Of a stretch of 63,260 nt of DNA, positions 17,585 through 26,740 are shown in pieces; within the stretch, counting starts at the first letter, position 1; the number at the start of each line of letters is the position of its first letter. The notes beneath the pieces were generated by a model, which made no database searches, was not told where the DNA came from, and saw only the letters and a list, made by a program, of their open reading frames with translations. Position numbers and translations under genes: made by a program. The stretch lies in assembly GCF_001653135.1 (NCBI RefSeq), contig NZ_BDDS01000022.1, positions 1-63,260 of the forward strand. Direction: 5' to 3'. The DNA is from Pseudoalteromonas neustonica. GTDB lineage: Bacteria; Pseudomonadota; Gammaproteobacteria; Enterobacterales; Alteromonadaceae.

Positions 17585-19729
17585 ATGCGTTTATCACCTT
17601 TAGTACTGGCTATAATTACAGGTTTTTCAGCTTCATCTATTGCTTCAGAACAAACAACAACAGAACAAGAAAAAATAACAGATATTGAAAAAATCTCTGT
17701 TATCGGGCGAGCATTTTCTTTATATCGGCCTATGGATTCAAGTTTTGGCACTCGAACAAACACAGAGATTGAAAAGATCCCACAATCTATTCAAATACTT
17801 CCGCAAGAGTTAATAAATGATCAGGCAGCCCGTCAAATTACCGATTTATATAGCAATATAGCCGGTGTAAATGCATTTAGTTACTCAGGCGTGACGTTTC
17901 GTGGTTTTCGCCAAGATGAAATTTTATATGATGGTGTAAAAGGTGATCCATTTAATGGTTTTGCTGTTCCTCAGTTATTTAATATTGAACAAATCGCGGT
18001 ATTAAAAGGCCCTGCAGGGGCCGTTTATGGTAGTGGTAATCCAGGTGGAATCATCAATTATGCAACTAAAAAACCAAAATTTACCGATAAGCATAGTATT
18101 GAGTTTGAAGTTGGCAATGATGACTTTTTTAGTGGCGCATTAGAAAGCACAGGCACGCTTAACGATAATTTAGATAATCATGCTTATCGTGTCGGCCTTT
18201 ATCGTGACTCAGAAAAGCCGTTTCGCAATAATACAAGTAGTGACAATACCATTGTTGATCTTGGTTATACCTGGTTAATTAGTGGTGCTACAGAGTTGAC
18301 GGCGCAGTACACTTACATAGAACAAGAATTAGGTGGGGCCCGTTTACGTGGTGTACCTGCGGATGATGAAGGTAATTTTCTTGCCGATATAAGTTGGAAT
18401 CATAATGAAGCAACCGATTTTCAAAATGTAGAAGCTCATGTTTACCAAGCAACACTTAAACATGAAATTAATGATATTTGGCGTACCGATATAACTGCAC
18501 GTTATTTTGATAATGAAGAAGTGCAAAACTACCATGAGCCTAGGGGCTTAGTAGATACTGACGAAGATGGTGTTGTTGATTGGACTCACCGTGAGTTTCG
18601 AGATCAAGTTAGGGAAAATAAGGGTTTTAGCTTAACAGCCAATGCTGTTGTTGAATTTGAACTTGCTGATATGCAGCATCAAATGTTATTTGGCAGTGAT
18701 TTTTATGAGCATGATTTTAATAGTACCTATCGCACTGCAACGCAACAAAGTCGAGGCGGCCCAGTTACTGGTTTAAGCTTACTTAATTCTGAGTACGGTT
18801 TAACCTCAGGGGCTGATTATGCACTCGATACCATTACTCCCAGACTTGGCCGCACAAATAGCTCTCGTTTAGGCTTTTATACCCAAGATCAATTAGATGT
18901 AACGGATAACTGGAGTATTACTGCGGGCTTAAGATACGATCGCTTTGAAGATAAGGATGAGCTTAATCAAACTGAGTTTTCAGACAGTGACGTAACTTAC
19001 CGCATTGGTACTAGCTACAATATTAACGATGTCTTTTTTCCATATGCATTGCATGGAACTGGGTTTGTCCCTCAAAGTGCCAGTAATCAAGATACCGCTA
19101 AAGGCGGCCCTTTTTCACCGGAAGAAAGTCGCATTAACGAGCTAGGCCTACGCACTAAATTGCTGAATGATAGCCTTGCCGTAAATATGGCTGTTTACGA
19201 TATTGTTCGTGAGAATATTCTTCAACCAAGCTTATTAGGTGACGTAGCTAAAGATGGCGTTGACGATTTAGTCGCTATTGGTGAAGTGCAAAGTAAAGGT
19301 TTTGAAGTTGAAGTGGTGGGTGATATTACAGAATATTGGGTTGTAACTGCCAATTATGCTTATAATGATACCCGTATTACCGAAGCAAGCGATAGTATTC
19401 GTAATCAAATACCTAACAGTGACAAGTTTGCTAACGCACCACAAAATACGACAGGTATCTGGACTCGTTATGAGCTACCGACCTTATATTCTTCTATTTC
19501 TGCTGGTTTAAACTATGTAGATGAACAATTAAGTTTAGGCGGGCAAGCGGTTAAATCATACACTGTTTATAATATGGCATGGCAAACCACCATAGATAAT
19601 TGGCAATGGCAATTATCAGTTAAAAACCTGTTTGATAAAGAATATGCGTCAAGTGGGTTTATTGAACGTACAGGGCATTTTCCTGGTGAGCCACGTCGTA
19701 TTTATTTGAGCGCTAAATACAACTTTTAA
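17585..19729 (+). CDS. TonB-dependent siderophore receptor
   Basis: This outer-membrane receptor imports a ferric siderophore using energy from TonB-ExbBD. The 714-residue protein has an N-terminal signal peptide (about residues 1-20, ending near SIAS) and a TonB-box-like EKISVIG. The plug domain follows (IPQSIQILPQELINDQAARQITDLYSNIAGV, LKGPAGAVYGSGNPGGIINYATKKP), then a beta barrel ending in SAKYNF with the terminal Phe typical of BamA substrates. The plug resembles the FhuA/FpvA-like siderophore group; the ligand is unknown. A Fur box lies upstream and no strong ribosome-binding site is visible. The next gene, a PepSY protein, starts 10 bp later and is probably co-transcribed. Confidence 0.93.
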   Translation: MRLSPLVLAIITGFSASSIASEQTTTEQEKITDIEKISVIGRAFSLYRPMDSSFGTRTNTEIEKIPQSIQILPQELINDQAARQITDLYSNIAGVNAFSYSGVTFRGFRQDEILYDGVKGDPFNGFAVPQLFNIEQIAVLKGPAGAVYGSGNPGGIINYATKKPKFTDKHSIEFEVGNDDFFSGALESTGTLNDNLDNHAYRVGLYRDSEKPFRNNTSSDNTIVDLGYTWLISGATELTAQYTYIEQELGGARLRGVPADDEGNFLADISWNHNEATDFQNVEAHVYQATLKHEINDIWRTDITARYFDNEEVQNYHEPRGLVDTDEDGVVDWTHREFRDQVRENKGFSLTANAVVEFELADMQHQMLFGSDFYEHDFNSTYRTATQQSRGGPVTGLSLLNSEYGLTSGADYALDTITPRLGRTNSSRLGFYTQDQLDVTDNWSITAGLRYDRFEDKDELNQTEFSDSDVTYRIGTSYNINDVFFPYALHGTGFVPQSASNQDTAKGGPFSPEESRINELGLRTKLLNDSLAVNMAVYDIVRENILQPSLLGDVAKDGVDDLVAIGEVQSKGFEVEVVGDITEYWVVTANYAYNDTRITEASDSIRNQIPNSDKFANAPQNTTGIWTRYELPTLYSSISAGLNYVDEQLSLGGQAVKSYTVYNMAWQTTIDNWQWQLSVKNLFDKEYASSGFIERTGHFPGEPRRIYLSAKYNF

Positions 19730-19738
19730 TCGTGCTGT

Positions 19739-20827
19739 GTGAAAGCAAAAAGTTGGTTTAATTTACACTCCTGGGCAGGACTCTTTGTAGGGGTTCTGCT
19801 TTTTGTTATTTGTTTTTCAGGAACATTAGCAACGTTAAGTCATGAGATAGAGTACTTAAGTGATAAAAAATTTCGGGCAATTAGCAATTCGGGTGAAACC
19901 AATTATATAGCTATTGAGCACACATTAAATAAGACATACCCCAGTGCGCAAATTCTCTATATTCACAGACATAAGCAAGATTATTTAGCTATTGAAGTTG
20001 CTTTAAAATATCATGATGAATTTTTATTTGTTTACCTTGATGGTGCGACAGGTGCGTGGTTAGGAGAGGGGAAATGGGCACGTGTATCGCGTTTTTTGCG
20101 CAATTGGCACATGAACCTTTCATTAGGCTGGATCGGTAAGTTAATTGTCACCTCTTTAAGTTTGCTATTGTTGGTTTTATTTATATCTAGCTTTTATGTT
20201 TACCGTCAGTGGTGGCTTGGGTTCTTTAAAAAGCCAAGTCAGCTATTAAAAACCAAGCGCAGCAGTTGGGCTGATTGGCATAAGTTACTCGGGCTATGGA
20301 GTTTGTGGTTTATCGCTGTAATGTCGATAACAGGCACATGGTACTTGATTGAACATGGCTTGCAAACGGCTAGAATTGATCATTATGTAGCCGAACCCAG
20401 CGCATTGCGTGATTTGCGAAAAGTGCCTGTTCAAGAGTCAAGTGCCCCATTACACGTAGCTACCTTAACGCACTAAGCGCTGCAAGCTTTTTCAAGTTTG
20501 GATATTCGTTATATTCGCTACGGGAAAAAGGCAAATCAAGCTGTAGAAGTTAGAGGGTATAACAATGATATATTACTTAGGCTCCGTGCTAATCGAGTTT
20601 ATTTACATCCAACAACAGGAGTTGTACTCGGGATTCAAAAAGGAGAAAACCTACCAATCATTGCGCGTATTAAAGATACGGCCGATCCTCTTCACTTTGG
20701 TAATTTTGCAGGAATTGGCACAAAATTAATTTGGACTATTTTTGGTTTGGCTATGAGCTTTATTAGTGCCACTGGCATGTATATGAGCTGGCTTAGAGTT
20801 AAGCGCAAAGTTACATTGACTAAATGA
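19739..20827 (+). pseudogene. PepSY-domain membrane protein, interrupted by an in-frame stop
   Basis: PepSY-associated transmembrane proteins often sit beside siderophore receptors and are thought to help ferric-siderophore reduction or release at the inner membrane. The frame opens with GTG (19739) and MKAKSWFNLHSWAGLFVGVLLF. Residue 245 is followed by TAA (20474-20476), and the same frame continues at once as ALQAFSSLDIRYIRYGKK, to TGA at 20825-20827. The downstream part contains the rest of the PepSY region and a last transmembrane helix (WTIFGLAMSFISATGMYMSW). One base change (for example CAA to TAA) explains the break. It is either a recent pseudogene, a sequencing error, or a split that still works; readthrough is less likely. 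Confidence 0.8.
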
Positions 20828-21022
20828 TTAGGCGTTGCCGGTGGTGCTGCTACAGTATTGGTTGTAGCTTCTGTGATTGTGACCAGTGTCAGTTTTAGTG
20901 TTCGCACAGTACCTGATTTACTTTTTGCTCCTGCTTTAGCACGCCCTAAATGAATGTTTTCTAGCGCTGTTTGCACCTTTTTTAACTCGCTAGAATAGTT
21001 AAAGAGATAAGCAGGCAATAAA

Positions 21023-21043
21023 AAAGGCGACCTAAGTCGCCTT
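21023..21043. terminator. bidirectional terminator between the PepSY gene and yidC
   Basis: Perfect stem AAAGGCGAC/GTCGCCTTT with a CTAA loop. A run of six Ts follows on the minus strand, 20 bp past the yidC stop codon. It serves yidC and probably the converging iron-uptake transcript. Confidence 0.88.
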
Positions 21044-21062
21044 TATCTAAGTAAACGAGCAA

Positions 21063-22739
21063 TTAGCCCCTTACTTTTATTCCTTGTTTTTCCATACCGC
21101 GATAAATATAGAGCATTTGTGCGATAGAGATAAGGTTTGATACTAACCAGTAAAGTACTAGACCTGATGGGAACCAAAGGAAGAACACTGAGAAGATAAC
21201 CGGCATAAAGGTCATCATCTTTTGTTGCATTGGATCGGTAACCGTCATTGGTTGTAGCTTCTGCGTTATAAACATACTCGCACCAAACAAGATTGGTAAT
21301 ACGTAGTATGGGTCTTTCGCTGATAAGTCAGTTAACCATAAGAAAAACTCAGCATGGCGAAGTTCTGTAGATTCTAAAAATACATAAAACAACGCTAAGA
21401 AGATTGGCATTTGTAGCAAAATAGGGAAGCAGCCACCCATTGGGTTTACTTTCTCTTTTTTGTACATTTCCATGGTCGCTTGGCCGAACTTTTGACGGTC
21501 GTCACCATATTTTTCTTTTAATGCAGCCATTTTAGGTTGTAGAGCACGCATCTTCGCCATTGACGTGTATTGCGCTTTAGTTAGTGGGTACATTAATGAT
21601 TTAACAATAATAGTAATGGCGATAATAGCCAGTCCCCAGTTACCTAAACCACCAATGCTGATATCAAATAATCCAAAAAACGAACCTTCACCCGAGTATA
21701 AAAATTTAAGTAGTTCGAATAAAGGCTGTGAGATAAAAAATAACCAACCGTAATCGACTGTTAAATCTAAATTTGGGTGAAGCGCTTCTAATTTATCAGA
21801 CTCTTTCGGGCCCATATAATAAGTAGCACTAATTTTAGCTTGCGTACCAGCTTGAATATTAACAGGTTCTGCTTTAGTACCAATAATGGCTGCGGTGCCA
21901 TTTTTTATTACGCTGTAAAGGGTATTTTGTTGGTCTTGTGCAGGCACCCAGGCACTTACAAAGTAATGCTGAATAAAGGCAATGTAACCACCAGTCGTAT
22001 TAATGCTGAGGTTTTTATCTGCCATATCTGAAAAGCTGTATTTTTCATATGGTTCATCGGCACTACCGTAAGCGGCACCAAGGTAGTTTTGATCAACTAA
22101 GCTGCCTTTTTCTTGTATTGTACGTTCTACTTGTGTGTAAAGTTGTACTTGAATAGGTGAGTTAGTTACGTTGTTAACAGTGTACTCAAGGGCAACATCA
22201 TATTGGCCTTTTTTGAATACATAGGTTTTAGTAAACGTCACACCGTTGCTATCAGTAAATGTTAAAGGAACGCGAAGTTCATCACCCTTTAAGGTAAAGC
22301 TTTTTTGTTCGGTGCTATAAACAGGGCGACCTTCTGTTGAAGCATCTGGGCCATTTAAACCTGCTAAACCACTTTGCGAGAAGTATTGGTTGCCATCAAA
22401 CTCACCTAAAAGCATAAATGGTGTTTCTTCACCTTTTACTTCTTCATATTGGAGTAGGTCTGATTCAACAATATCACCACCGCGGGTATCAATTTTTACA
22501 GTGAATACGTCAGTTGTAACTTCGATTACAGAGCGTTTTGCACTGGTTGCTGCAGTTGGTAACTCACCATCTGCTGATGATGGAATATAATCATCAGAAT
22601 TAAGCGAATTAGATTTTAGTGTTTGTGTGTTGGCACTAGGATCGACTTTTGGTGCATTGTAATCACTATTCCATTCTTGGAATAATAAAAATGATACAAG
22701 CATCAAGCCGATGAATAAAAACGTGCGTTGCGATTCCAT
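21063..22739 (-). CDS. yidC: membrane protein insertase YidC
   Basis: YidC inserts and folds inner-membrane proteins, alone or with SecYEG; the Fo c subunit is a classic client. The 558-residue protein has an N-terminal transmembrane anchor (about 5-17), a large periplasmic beta domain, and the conserved five-helix core from about residue 360. Core segments include LTKAQYTSMAKMRALQPKM, NPMGGCFPILLQMPIFLALF and the late LYWLVSNLISIAQ. It is downstream of yidD with an 8-bp gap. Confidence 0.98.
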   Translation of the reverse strand: MESQRTFLFIGLMLVSFLLFQEWNSDYNAPKVDPSANTQTLKSNSLNSDDYIPSSADGELPTAATSAKRSVIEVTTDVFTVKIDTRGGDIVESDLLQYEEVKGEETPFMLLGEFDGNQYFSQSGLAGLNGPDASTEGRPVYSTEQKSFTLKGDELRVPLTFTDSNGVTFTKTYVFKKGQYDVALEYTVNNVTNSPIQVQLYTQVERTIQEKGSLVDQNYLGAAYGSADEPYEKYSFSDMADKNLSINTTGGYIAFIQHYFVSAWVPAQDQQNTLYSVIKNGTAAIIGTKAEPVNIQAGTQAKISATYYMGPKESDKLEALHPNLDLTVDYGWLFFISQPLFELLKFLYSGEGSFFGLFDISIGGLGNWGLAIIAITIIVKSLMYPLTKAQYTSMAKMRALQPKMAALKEKYGDDRQKFGQATMEMYKKEKVNPMGGCFPILLQMPIFLALFYVFLESTELRHAEFFLWLTDLSAKDPYYVLPILFGASMFITQKLQPMTVTDPMQQKMMTFMPVIFSVFFLWFPSGLVLYWLVSNLISIAQMLYIYRGMEKQGIKVRG

Positions 22740-22747
22740 AACAGCTC

Positions 22748-23032
22748 TTATTTCTCGTGTTGGTGGTTAATATGGGTTATTTTTTCAGGCACGGGATCAT
22801 CCCCGCCTGAATGTAAAGGATGGCATTTTAATATGCGTTTAATCGCTAACCAACCCCCTTTTATTAATCCATGCAAATTAATTGCTTGAATAGCATAAGT
22901 GGAGCAGGTTGGATTAAAGCGACAATGCGGACCTAATAGCGGACTAATCCACTTTTGATAACCCCGAATTAATAACACTAAACAGCGCTTTGGAAAAGCA
23001 ACAAGTGGTTTGATTAACCTCATGATGTTCAT
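22748..23032 (-). CDS. yidD: membrane protein insertion efficiency factor YidD
   Basis: YidD is a small membrane-associated protein that aids YidC-dependent insertion. The 94-residue product has the family core RGYQKWISPLLGPHCRFNPTCSTYAIQAI with its conserved cysteines, and GGDDPVP near the C-terminus. Two nearby ATGs are possible (MNIMRLIK); the upstream one lies next to an AGAGG. Unlike in many relatives, about 117 bp separate it from rnpA. Confidence 0.95.
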   Translation of the reverse strand: MNIMRLIKPLVAFPKRCLVLLIRGYQKWISPLLGPHCRFNPTCSTYAIQAINLHGLIKGGWLAIKRILKCHPLHSGGDDPVPEKITHINHQHEK

Positions 23033-23149
23033 GCCTCTGCGTAATATTTAGTGGGTGGATACCATGAATTTAAACACCCTAAATGGAATTTTAAATGCAT
23101 GATTAAAAGGTGAGCTAAAGATACCTTAATTAACCCTATAATTCTATTG

Positions 23150-23575
23150 CTATTGGCTTTGTTTATTGGATTTAGCCGATTTGTTAGGGCGTTTTTTAAA
23201 GGGTGGTGGTTTAGGCGCATCAGGTTTACAGCGTTCATTAATTTTACGCCATAACTTACCGAGTTGTTTAGTTAGCTCTTCATTTGACTGTTCATCAATA
23301 CCACTTTTAACCATCAAAACAATATCGATATTATCAATAGTGTGTTGGTTTAAACGAAAACTTTCGCGAGCAAGACGTTTAATACGGTTTCGTTGGCAAG
23401 CTTTTTTAACCCGTTTTTTAGCGACAGTGAGTCCTAAGCGAGGTTTTGCTTGGTCATTGGGTTTTGCTAATAAGGTAAAAAAAGGAGTTGCTGCCCGAGC
23501 GGGTTCATTAAAGATGCGAGAGTAATGCGAGGGAGTTAACAGACGTAACTCCCTGCCAAAGTTAAAGTCTTCCAC
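23150..23575 (-). CDS. rnpA: ribonuclease P protein component
   Basis: RnpA is the protein subunit of RNase P, which trims tRNA 5' leaders. It shows the family opening FGRELRLLTPSHYSRIF and the RNR signature (VAKKRVKKACQRNRIKRLARESFR, about residues 51-74). At 141 residues it is longer than E. coli RnpA (119) because of a Pro/Lys-rich tail (KPPPFKKRPNKSAKSNKQ). The start codon is GTG, as in E. coli. It follows rpmH after 7 bp. Confidence 0.97.
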   Translation of the reverse strand: MEDFNFGRELRLLTPSHYSRIFNEPARAATPFFTLLAKPNDQAKPRLGLTVAKKRVKKACQRNRIKRLARESFRLNQHTIDNIDIVLMVKSGIDEQSNEELTKQLGKLWRKINERCKPDAPKPPPFKKRPNKSAKSNKQSQ

Positions 23576-23582
23576 TTATATA

Positions 23583-23717
23583 TTAAGCAGAAAGAACTTT
23601 ACGGCCTTTAGCGCGGCGACGAGCTAATACTTTACGGCCATTTACAGTTGCCATGCGAGCACGGAAACCGTGTGCACGTTTGCGTTTTAAAACGCTAGGT
23701 TGAAAAGTTCTCTTCAT
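23583..23717 (-). CDS. rpmH: 50S ribosomal protein L34
   Basis: This is a 44-residue protein: MKRTFQPSVLKRKRAHGF, then RARMATVNGRKVLARRRAKG and RKVLSA. It is an essentially textbook L34, a highly basic component of the large subunit. It is the first gene of the leftward rpmH-rnpA-yidD-yidC operon. A strong promoter lies about 80 bp upstream. Confidence 0.98.
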   Translation of the reverse strand: MKRTFQPSVLKRKRAHGFRARMATVNGRKVLARRRAKGRKVLSA

Positions 23718-23798
23718 AACAATTCCATCCGATCGGTTAAAGGTTAAAACATCCTATGCAGGTCGCGATCCTGGCACAGGTGCCATTGCGAGCGCGAG

Positions 23799-23827
23799 AT
23801 ATTATAGATGAAGGCCCATAAAGTCAA
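23799..23827 (-). promoter_or_regulatory. rpmH operon promoter
   Basis: On the minus strand: -35 TTGACT (23822-23827), 17-bp spacer, -10 TAATAT (23799-23804), then a GC-rich discriminator CTCGCGCTCGC. The discriminator suggests growth-rate or stringent control, fitting for ribosomal protein L34. Confidence 0.7.
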
Positions 23828-24222
23828 TCATAATTACATTAATAGTATAAAGGTATAATAGATCTAAGCTGGGGATCTATTAGGATCCTTATAATAAAGA
23901 AGTTTTCCACAGCCACTGTATAAAAAGTGCATAAAAGCTTGGGGTAACTAAAATAGATCGTAGGTTTTAATCGCGATCTAACGTGTTTTTTGTTATGATC
24001 ATCCTTTGGTTGGGAAAATAATATTCATTTAAAATCAGTGTTTTAAATGTTTTTTGTGCAGAGATCATCTTTTTAAAAGAAATCAATCTTGTACTTGTGG
24101 ATAAAGTCCCTTCATAATACTCGGTCTTGGGTGAAATAAATACCTAATTTGTAGTCGTAAATGTTTAATTTTCCATCATTATTGATGACCGGGAATGAAA
24201 CTGAATCTTTGGGAGTTTAACT
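23828..24222. promoter_or_regulatory. dnaA upstream regulatory region
   Basis: This AT-rich region between the rpmH promoter and dnaA has several GATC sites and DnaA boxes: TTTTCCACA at 23903-23911 (plus strand) and TTATCCACA on the minus strand at 24096-24104. This fits autoregulation of dnaA by DnaA, known in E. coli. No gene is visible; exact dnaA promoter elements were not resolved. Confidence 0.65.
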
Positions 24223-25617
24223 GTGTATCTGTCGGTTTGGCAAAGTTGTTTATATGTATTGCAAGATGAACTGCCTTCGCAGCAGTTCAGTATGTGGGTA
24301 AGACCACTTCAAGCAGAAAGTACCGAAGATACCCTGACGATTTATGCGCCTAATCGTTTTGTTCTTGATTGGGTGAGAGAAAAATATTTAAACCGGATTA
24401 ATGAACTACTTGTAGAAATCTGTAAAGACGAAGCACCAGAGTTACGTTTTGATGTAGGCAGTAAACCAATTTTGAATACTCAGGCAGCGACTGCACCTGT
24501 AGTTGATAATTCATCGGTTACTTTTTCGCAACCAGCAAGTCGTCAGCAACCTAAAGAAGCTAAAGCTGTTGTAGAGCCTGCGCCTAAATCTGCTTATAAA
24601 TCGAATATTAAAGAAAACTATACTTTTGACAGCTTTGTAGAAGGTAAATCTAATCAGTTAGCTAAAGCTGCGGCAACGCAAGTAGCCGATAATCCAGGCG
24701 CTGCTTTTAACCCTGTATTTATATACGGTGGCACTGGCTTAGGTAAAACGCATTTATTACATGCGGTTGGTAATGGTATTTTGGCAAATAAGCCAGATGC
24801 AAAAATTGTTTACATGCACTCAGAACGTTTTGTGCAAGATATGGTTAAAGCACTGCAAAATAACGCTATCGAAGAATTTAAACGTTATTATCGTAGCGTT
24901 GATGCTTTAATGATCGATGATATTCAGTTTTTTGCTAATAAAGAGCGTTCACAGGAAGAATTTTTCCATACTTTCAATGCGTTACTTGAAGGTAATCAAC
25001 AAATTATTTTAACCTCTGATCGTTATCCAAAAGAGATTGAAGGGGTTGAAGATCGCCTTAAATCGCGTTTTGGTTGGGGTTTAACTATCGCAATAGAGCC
25101 GCCAGAGCTTGAGACGCGAGTTGCAATTTTGATGAAAAAAGCGCAGCAGAGTAAAATTAATTTACCGCATGAAGTTGCCTTTTTTATCGCAAAAAAATTA
25201 CGTTCAAATGTACGTGAATTAGAAGGGGCACTTAACCGTGTTATTGCCAATGCAAACTTTACTGGTCGTCCAATTTCTATCGATTTTGTAAAAGAAGCAT
25301 TACGTGATTTACTCGCCTTGCAGGACAAGCTAGTAACAATAGATAATATTCAACGCACAGTTGCTGAGTATTACCGTATTCGAATTTCCGATCTTCTGTC
25401 AAAGCGCCGTAGTCGTTCTATAGCGAGGCCTCGCCAAGTAGCAATGGCATTGTCTAAAGAGTTGACTAATCATAGCTTACCGGAGATTGGCGATGCATTT
25501 GGCGGGCGTGATCACACGACTGTGTTACATGCATGTCGTAAAATTAAATCACTACGTGACGAAAGCCACGAAGTGAAAGAAGATTATCAAAACCTAATAA
25601 GAACATTGTCATCTTAA
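24223..25617 (+). CDS. dnaA: chromosomal replication initiator protein DnaA
   Basis: DnaA binds DnaA boxes at oriC and melts the origin in its ATP form. The 464-residue protein starts at GTG (with GGGAG upstream) as YLSVWQSCLYVLQDELPSQQFSMW (domain I). A variable linker follows to about residue 125. The AAA+ domain III has Walker A GGTGLGKTHLLHAVGN and Walker B DALMIDDIQFF. Domain IV carries the DnaA signature GDAFGGRDHTTVLHACRKI. It heads dnaA-dnaN-recF-gyrB, about 10 kb from oriC, an arrangement usual for Alteromonadales and Vibrio. Confidence 0.99.
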   Translation: MYLSVWQSCLYVLQDELPSQQFSMWVRPLQAESTEDTLTIYAPNRFVLDWVREKYLNRINELLVEICKDEAPELRFDVGSKPILNTQAATAPVVDNSSVTFSQPASRQQPKEAKAVVEPAPKSAYKSNIKENYTFDSFVEGKSNQLAKAAATQVADNPGAAFNPVFIYGGTGLGKTHLLHAVGNGILANKPDAKIVYMHSERFVQDMVKALQNNAIEEFKRYYRSVDALMIDDIQFFANKERSQEEFFHTFNALLEGNQQIILTSDRYPKEIEGVEDRLKSRFGWGLTIAIEPPELETRVAILMKKAQQSKINLPHEVAFFIAKKLRSNVRELEGALNRVIANANFTGRPISIDFVKEALRDLLALQDKLVTIDNIQRTVAEYYRIRISDLLSKRRSRSIARPRQVAMALSKELTNHSLPEIGDAFGGRDHTTVLHACRKIKSLRDESHEVKEDYQNLIRTLSS

Positions 25618-25630
25618 GGCTGACTTTATT

Positions 25631-26734
25631 ATGCAAATAACCATATCAAGAGATCAATTCTTAAAACCTTTAGTGCAAGTATCGGGTGCAATCGAGCGCA
25701 AACATACTTTGCCGATTCTATCTAACGTTTTGTTAGAGGTTGAAGATGGTCTGCTTTCAATGACAGGTACAGACCTAGAAATTGAGCTCGTCGCAAACGT
25801 GTTTGTTGGCGACGATGTTGATGATACAAAATTGACTTTGCCAGCTAAAAAATTACTCGATATTTGTAAAAGCTTGCCTGACGGTTCAGAGCTGACATTA
25901 GCAAGTCAAGATCATCAGTTACTACTGACCAGTGGTAAAAGTCGTTTTTCATTAACAACGCTTGCTGCTGAAGACTTCCCTAATTTAGAGCAGTGGGACG
26001 GCGAGGTTGAGTTTCAGCTAACCCGACTTGAGCTGCGAAAATTACTTGAAAGCACCCATTTCTCAATGGCAAACCAAGATGTACGTTATTACTTAAATGG
26101 CATGTCGTTTGAAGTAGATAATGCAGACATTAAAACAGTCGCAACAGATGGTCACCGTTTAGCAATCGCACAAAAGCAGTTGCCGCAGTCATTAAATACT
26201 CAGCGCCAGTTAATTATTCCGCGTAAAGGCGTGCAAGAAATTATGCGATTGATGGTTGCTGATGATGAGTTAGTAACAATTCAGTTTGGTGCTAACCACA
26301 TTCGTATTATTGACACTGAATTTACTTTTACCAGTAAATTAGTTGATGGACGCTTTCCTGATTACCGTCGTGTTTTACCTCGTGGCGGAGATAAAGTGAT
26401 TACTGCAAACCGCGAGTGGTTACGCAGTGCGTTTCAACGAGTATCAATATTGTCGAACGAAAAGTTTAGAGGCGTACGTTTAAACTTATCGAATGGGCTA
26501 TTAAAAATTACAGCCAATAACCCAGAGCAAGAGCAAGCAGAAGAAATTGTTGAAGTTGGGTATCAAGGTGATGATTTAGAAATAGGCTTTAACGTTTCCT
26601 ATGTACTTGATGTATTGAATACACTTAAAACAGAAGATGTATTATTTACGCTTGCCGATTCGAATAGCAGTGCATTGATCGAAGGTGCGGGTGATGAAGA
26701 AGCCATGTACGTTGTTATGCCTATGCGCTTATAG
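25631..26734 (+). CDS. dnaN: DNA polymerase III sliding clamp (beta subunit)
   Basis: DnaN is the ring-shaped processivity factor of the replicase. The protein is 367 residues, near-identical in length to E. coli DnaN (366). It begins MQITISRDQFLKPLVQVSGAIERKHTLPILSN. The three clamp domains can be followed (TDLEIEL, TDGHRLAIA, FRGVRLNLS) and it ends with the typical VMPMRL, part of the client-binding pocket. It is 13 bp downstream of dnaA. Confidence 0.99.
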   Translation: MQITISRDQFLKPLVQVSGAIERKHTLPILSNVLLEVEDGLLSMTGTDLEIELVANVFVGDDVDDTKLTLPAKKLLDICKSLPDGSELTLASQDHQLLLTSGKSRFSLTTLAAEDFPNLEQWDGEVEFQLTRLELRKLLESTHFSMANQDVRYYLNGMSFEVDNADIKTVATDGHRLAIAQKQLPQSLNTQRQLIIPRKGVQEIMRLMVADDELVTIQFGANHIRIIDTEFTFTSKLVDGRFPDYRRVLPRGGDKVITANREWLRSAFQRVSILSNEKFRGVRLNLSNGLLKITANNPEQEQAEEIVEVGYQGDDLEIGFNVSYVLDVLNTLKTEDVLFTLADSNSSALIEGAGDEEAMYVVMPMRL

Positions 26735-26740
26735 TCACTT

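Noticed and set aside
20692..21018. 108-codon minus-strand frame overlapping the PepSY 3' end
   Set aside because: It needs a TTG start without a ribosome-binding site and overlaps known PepSY coding sequence on the other strand; the product is low-complexity Thr/Ala/Lys.
23029..23238. 69-codon minus-strand frame between rnpA and yidD
   Set aside because: It overlaps rnpA in another frame, and the protein has no family features.
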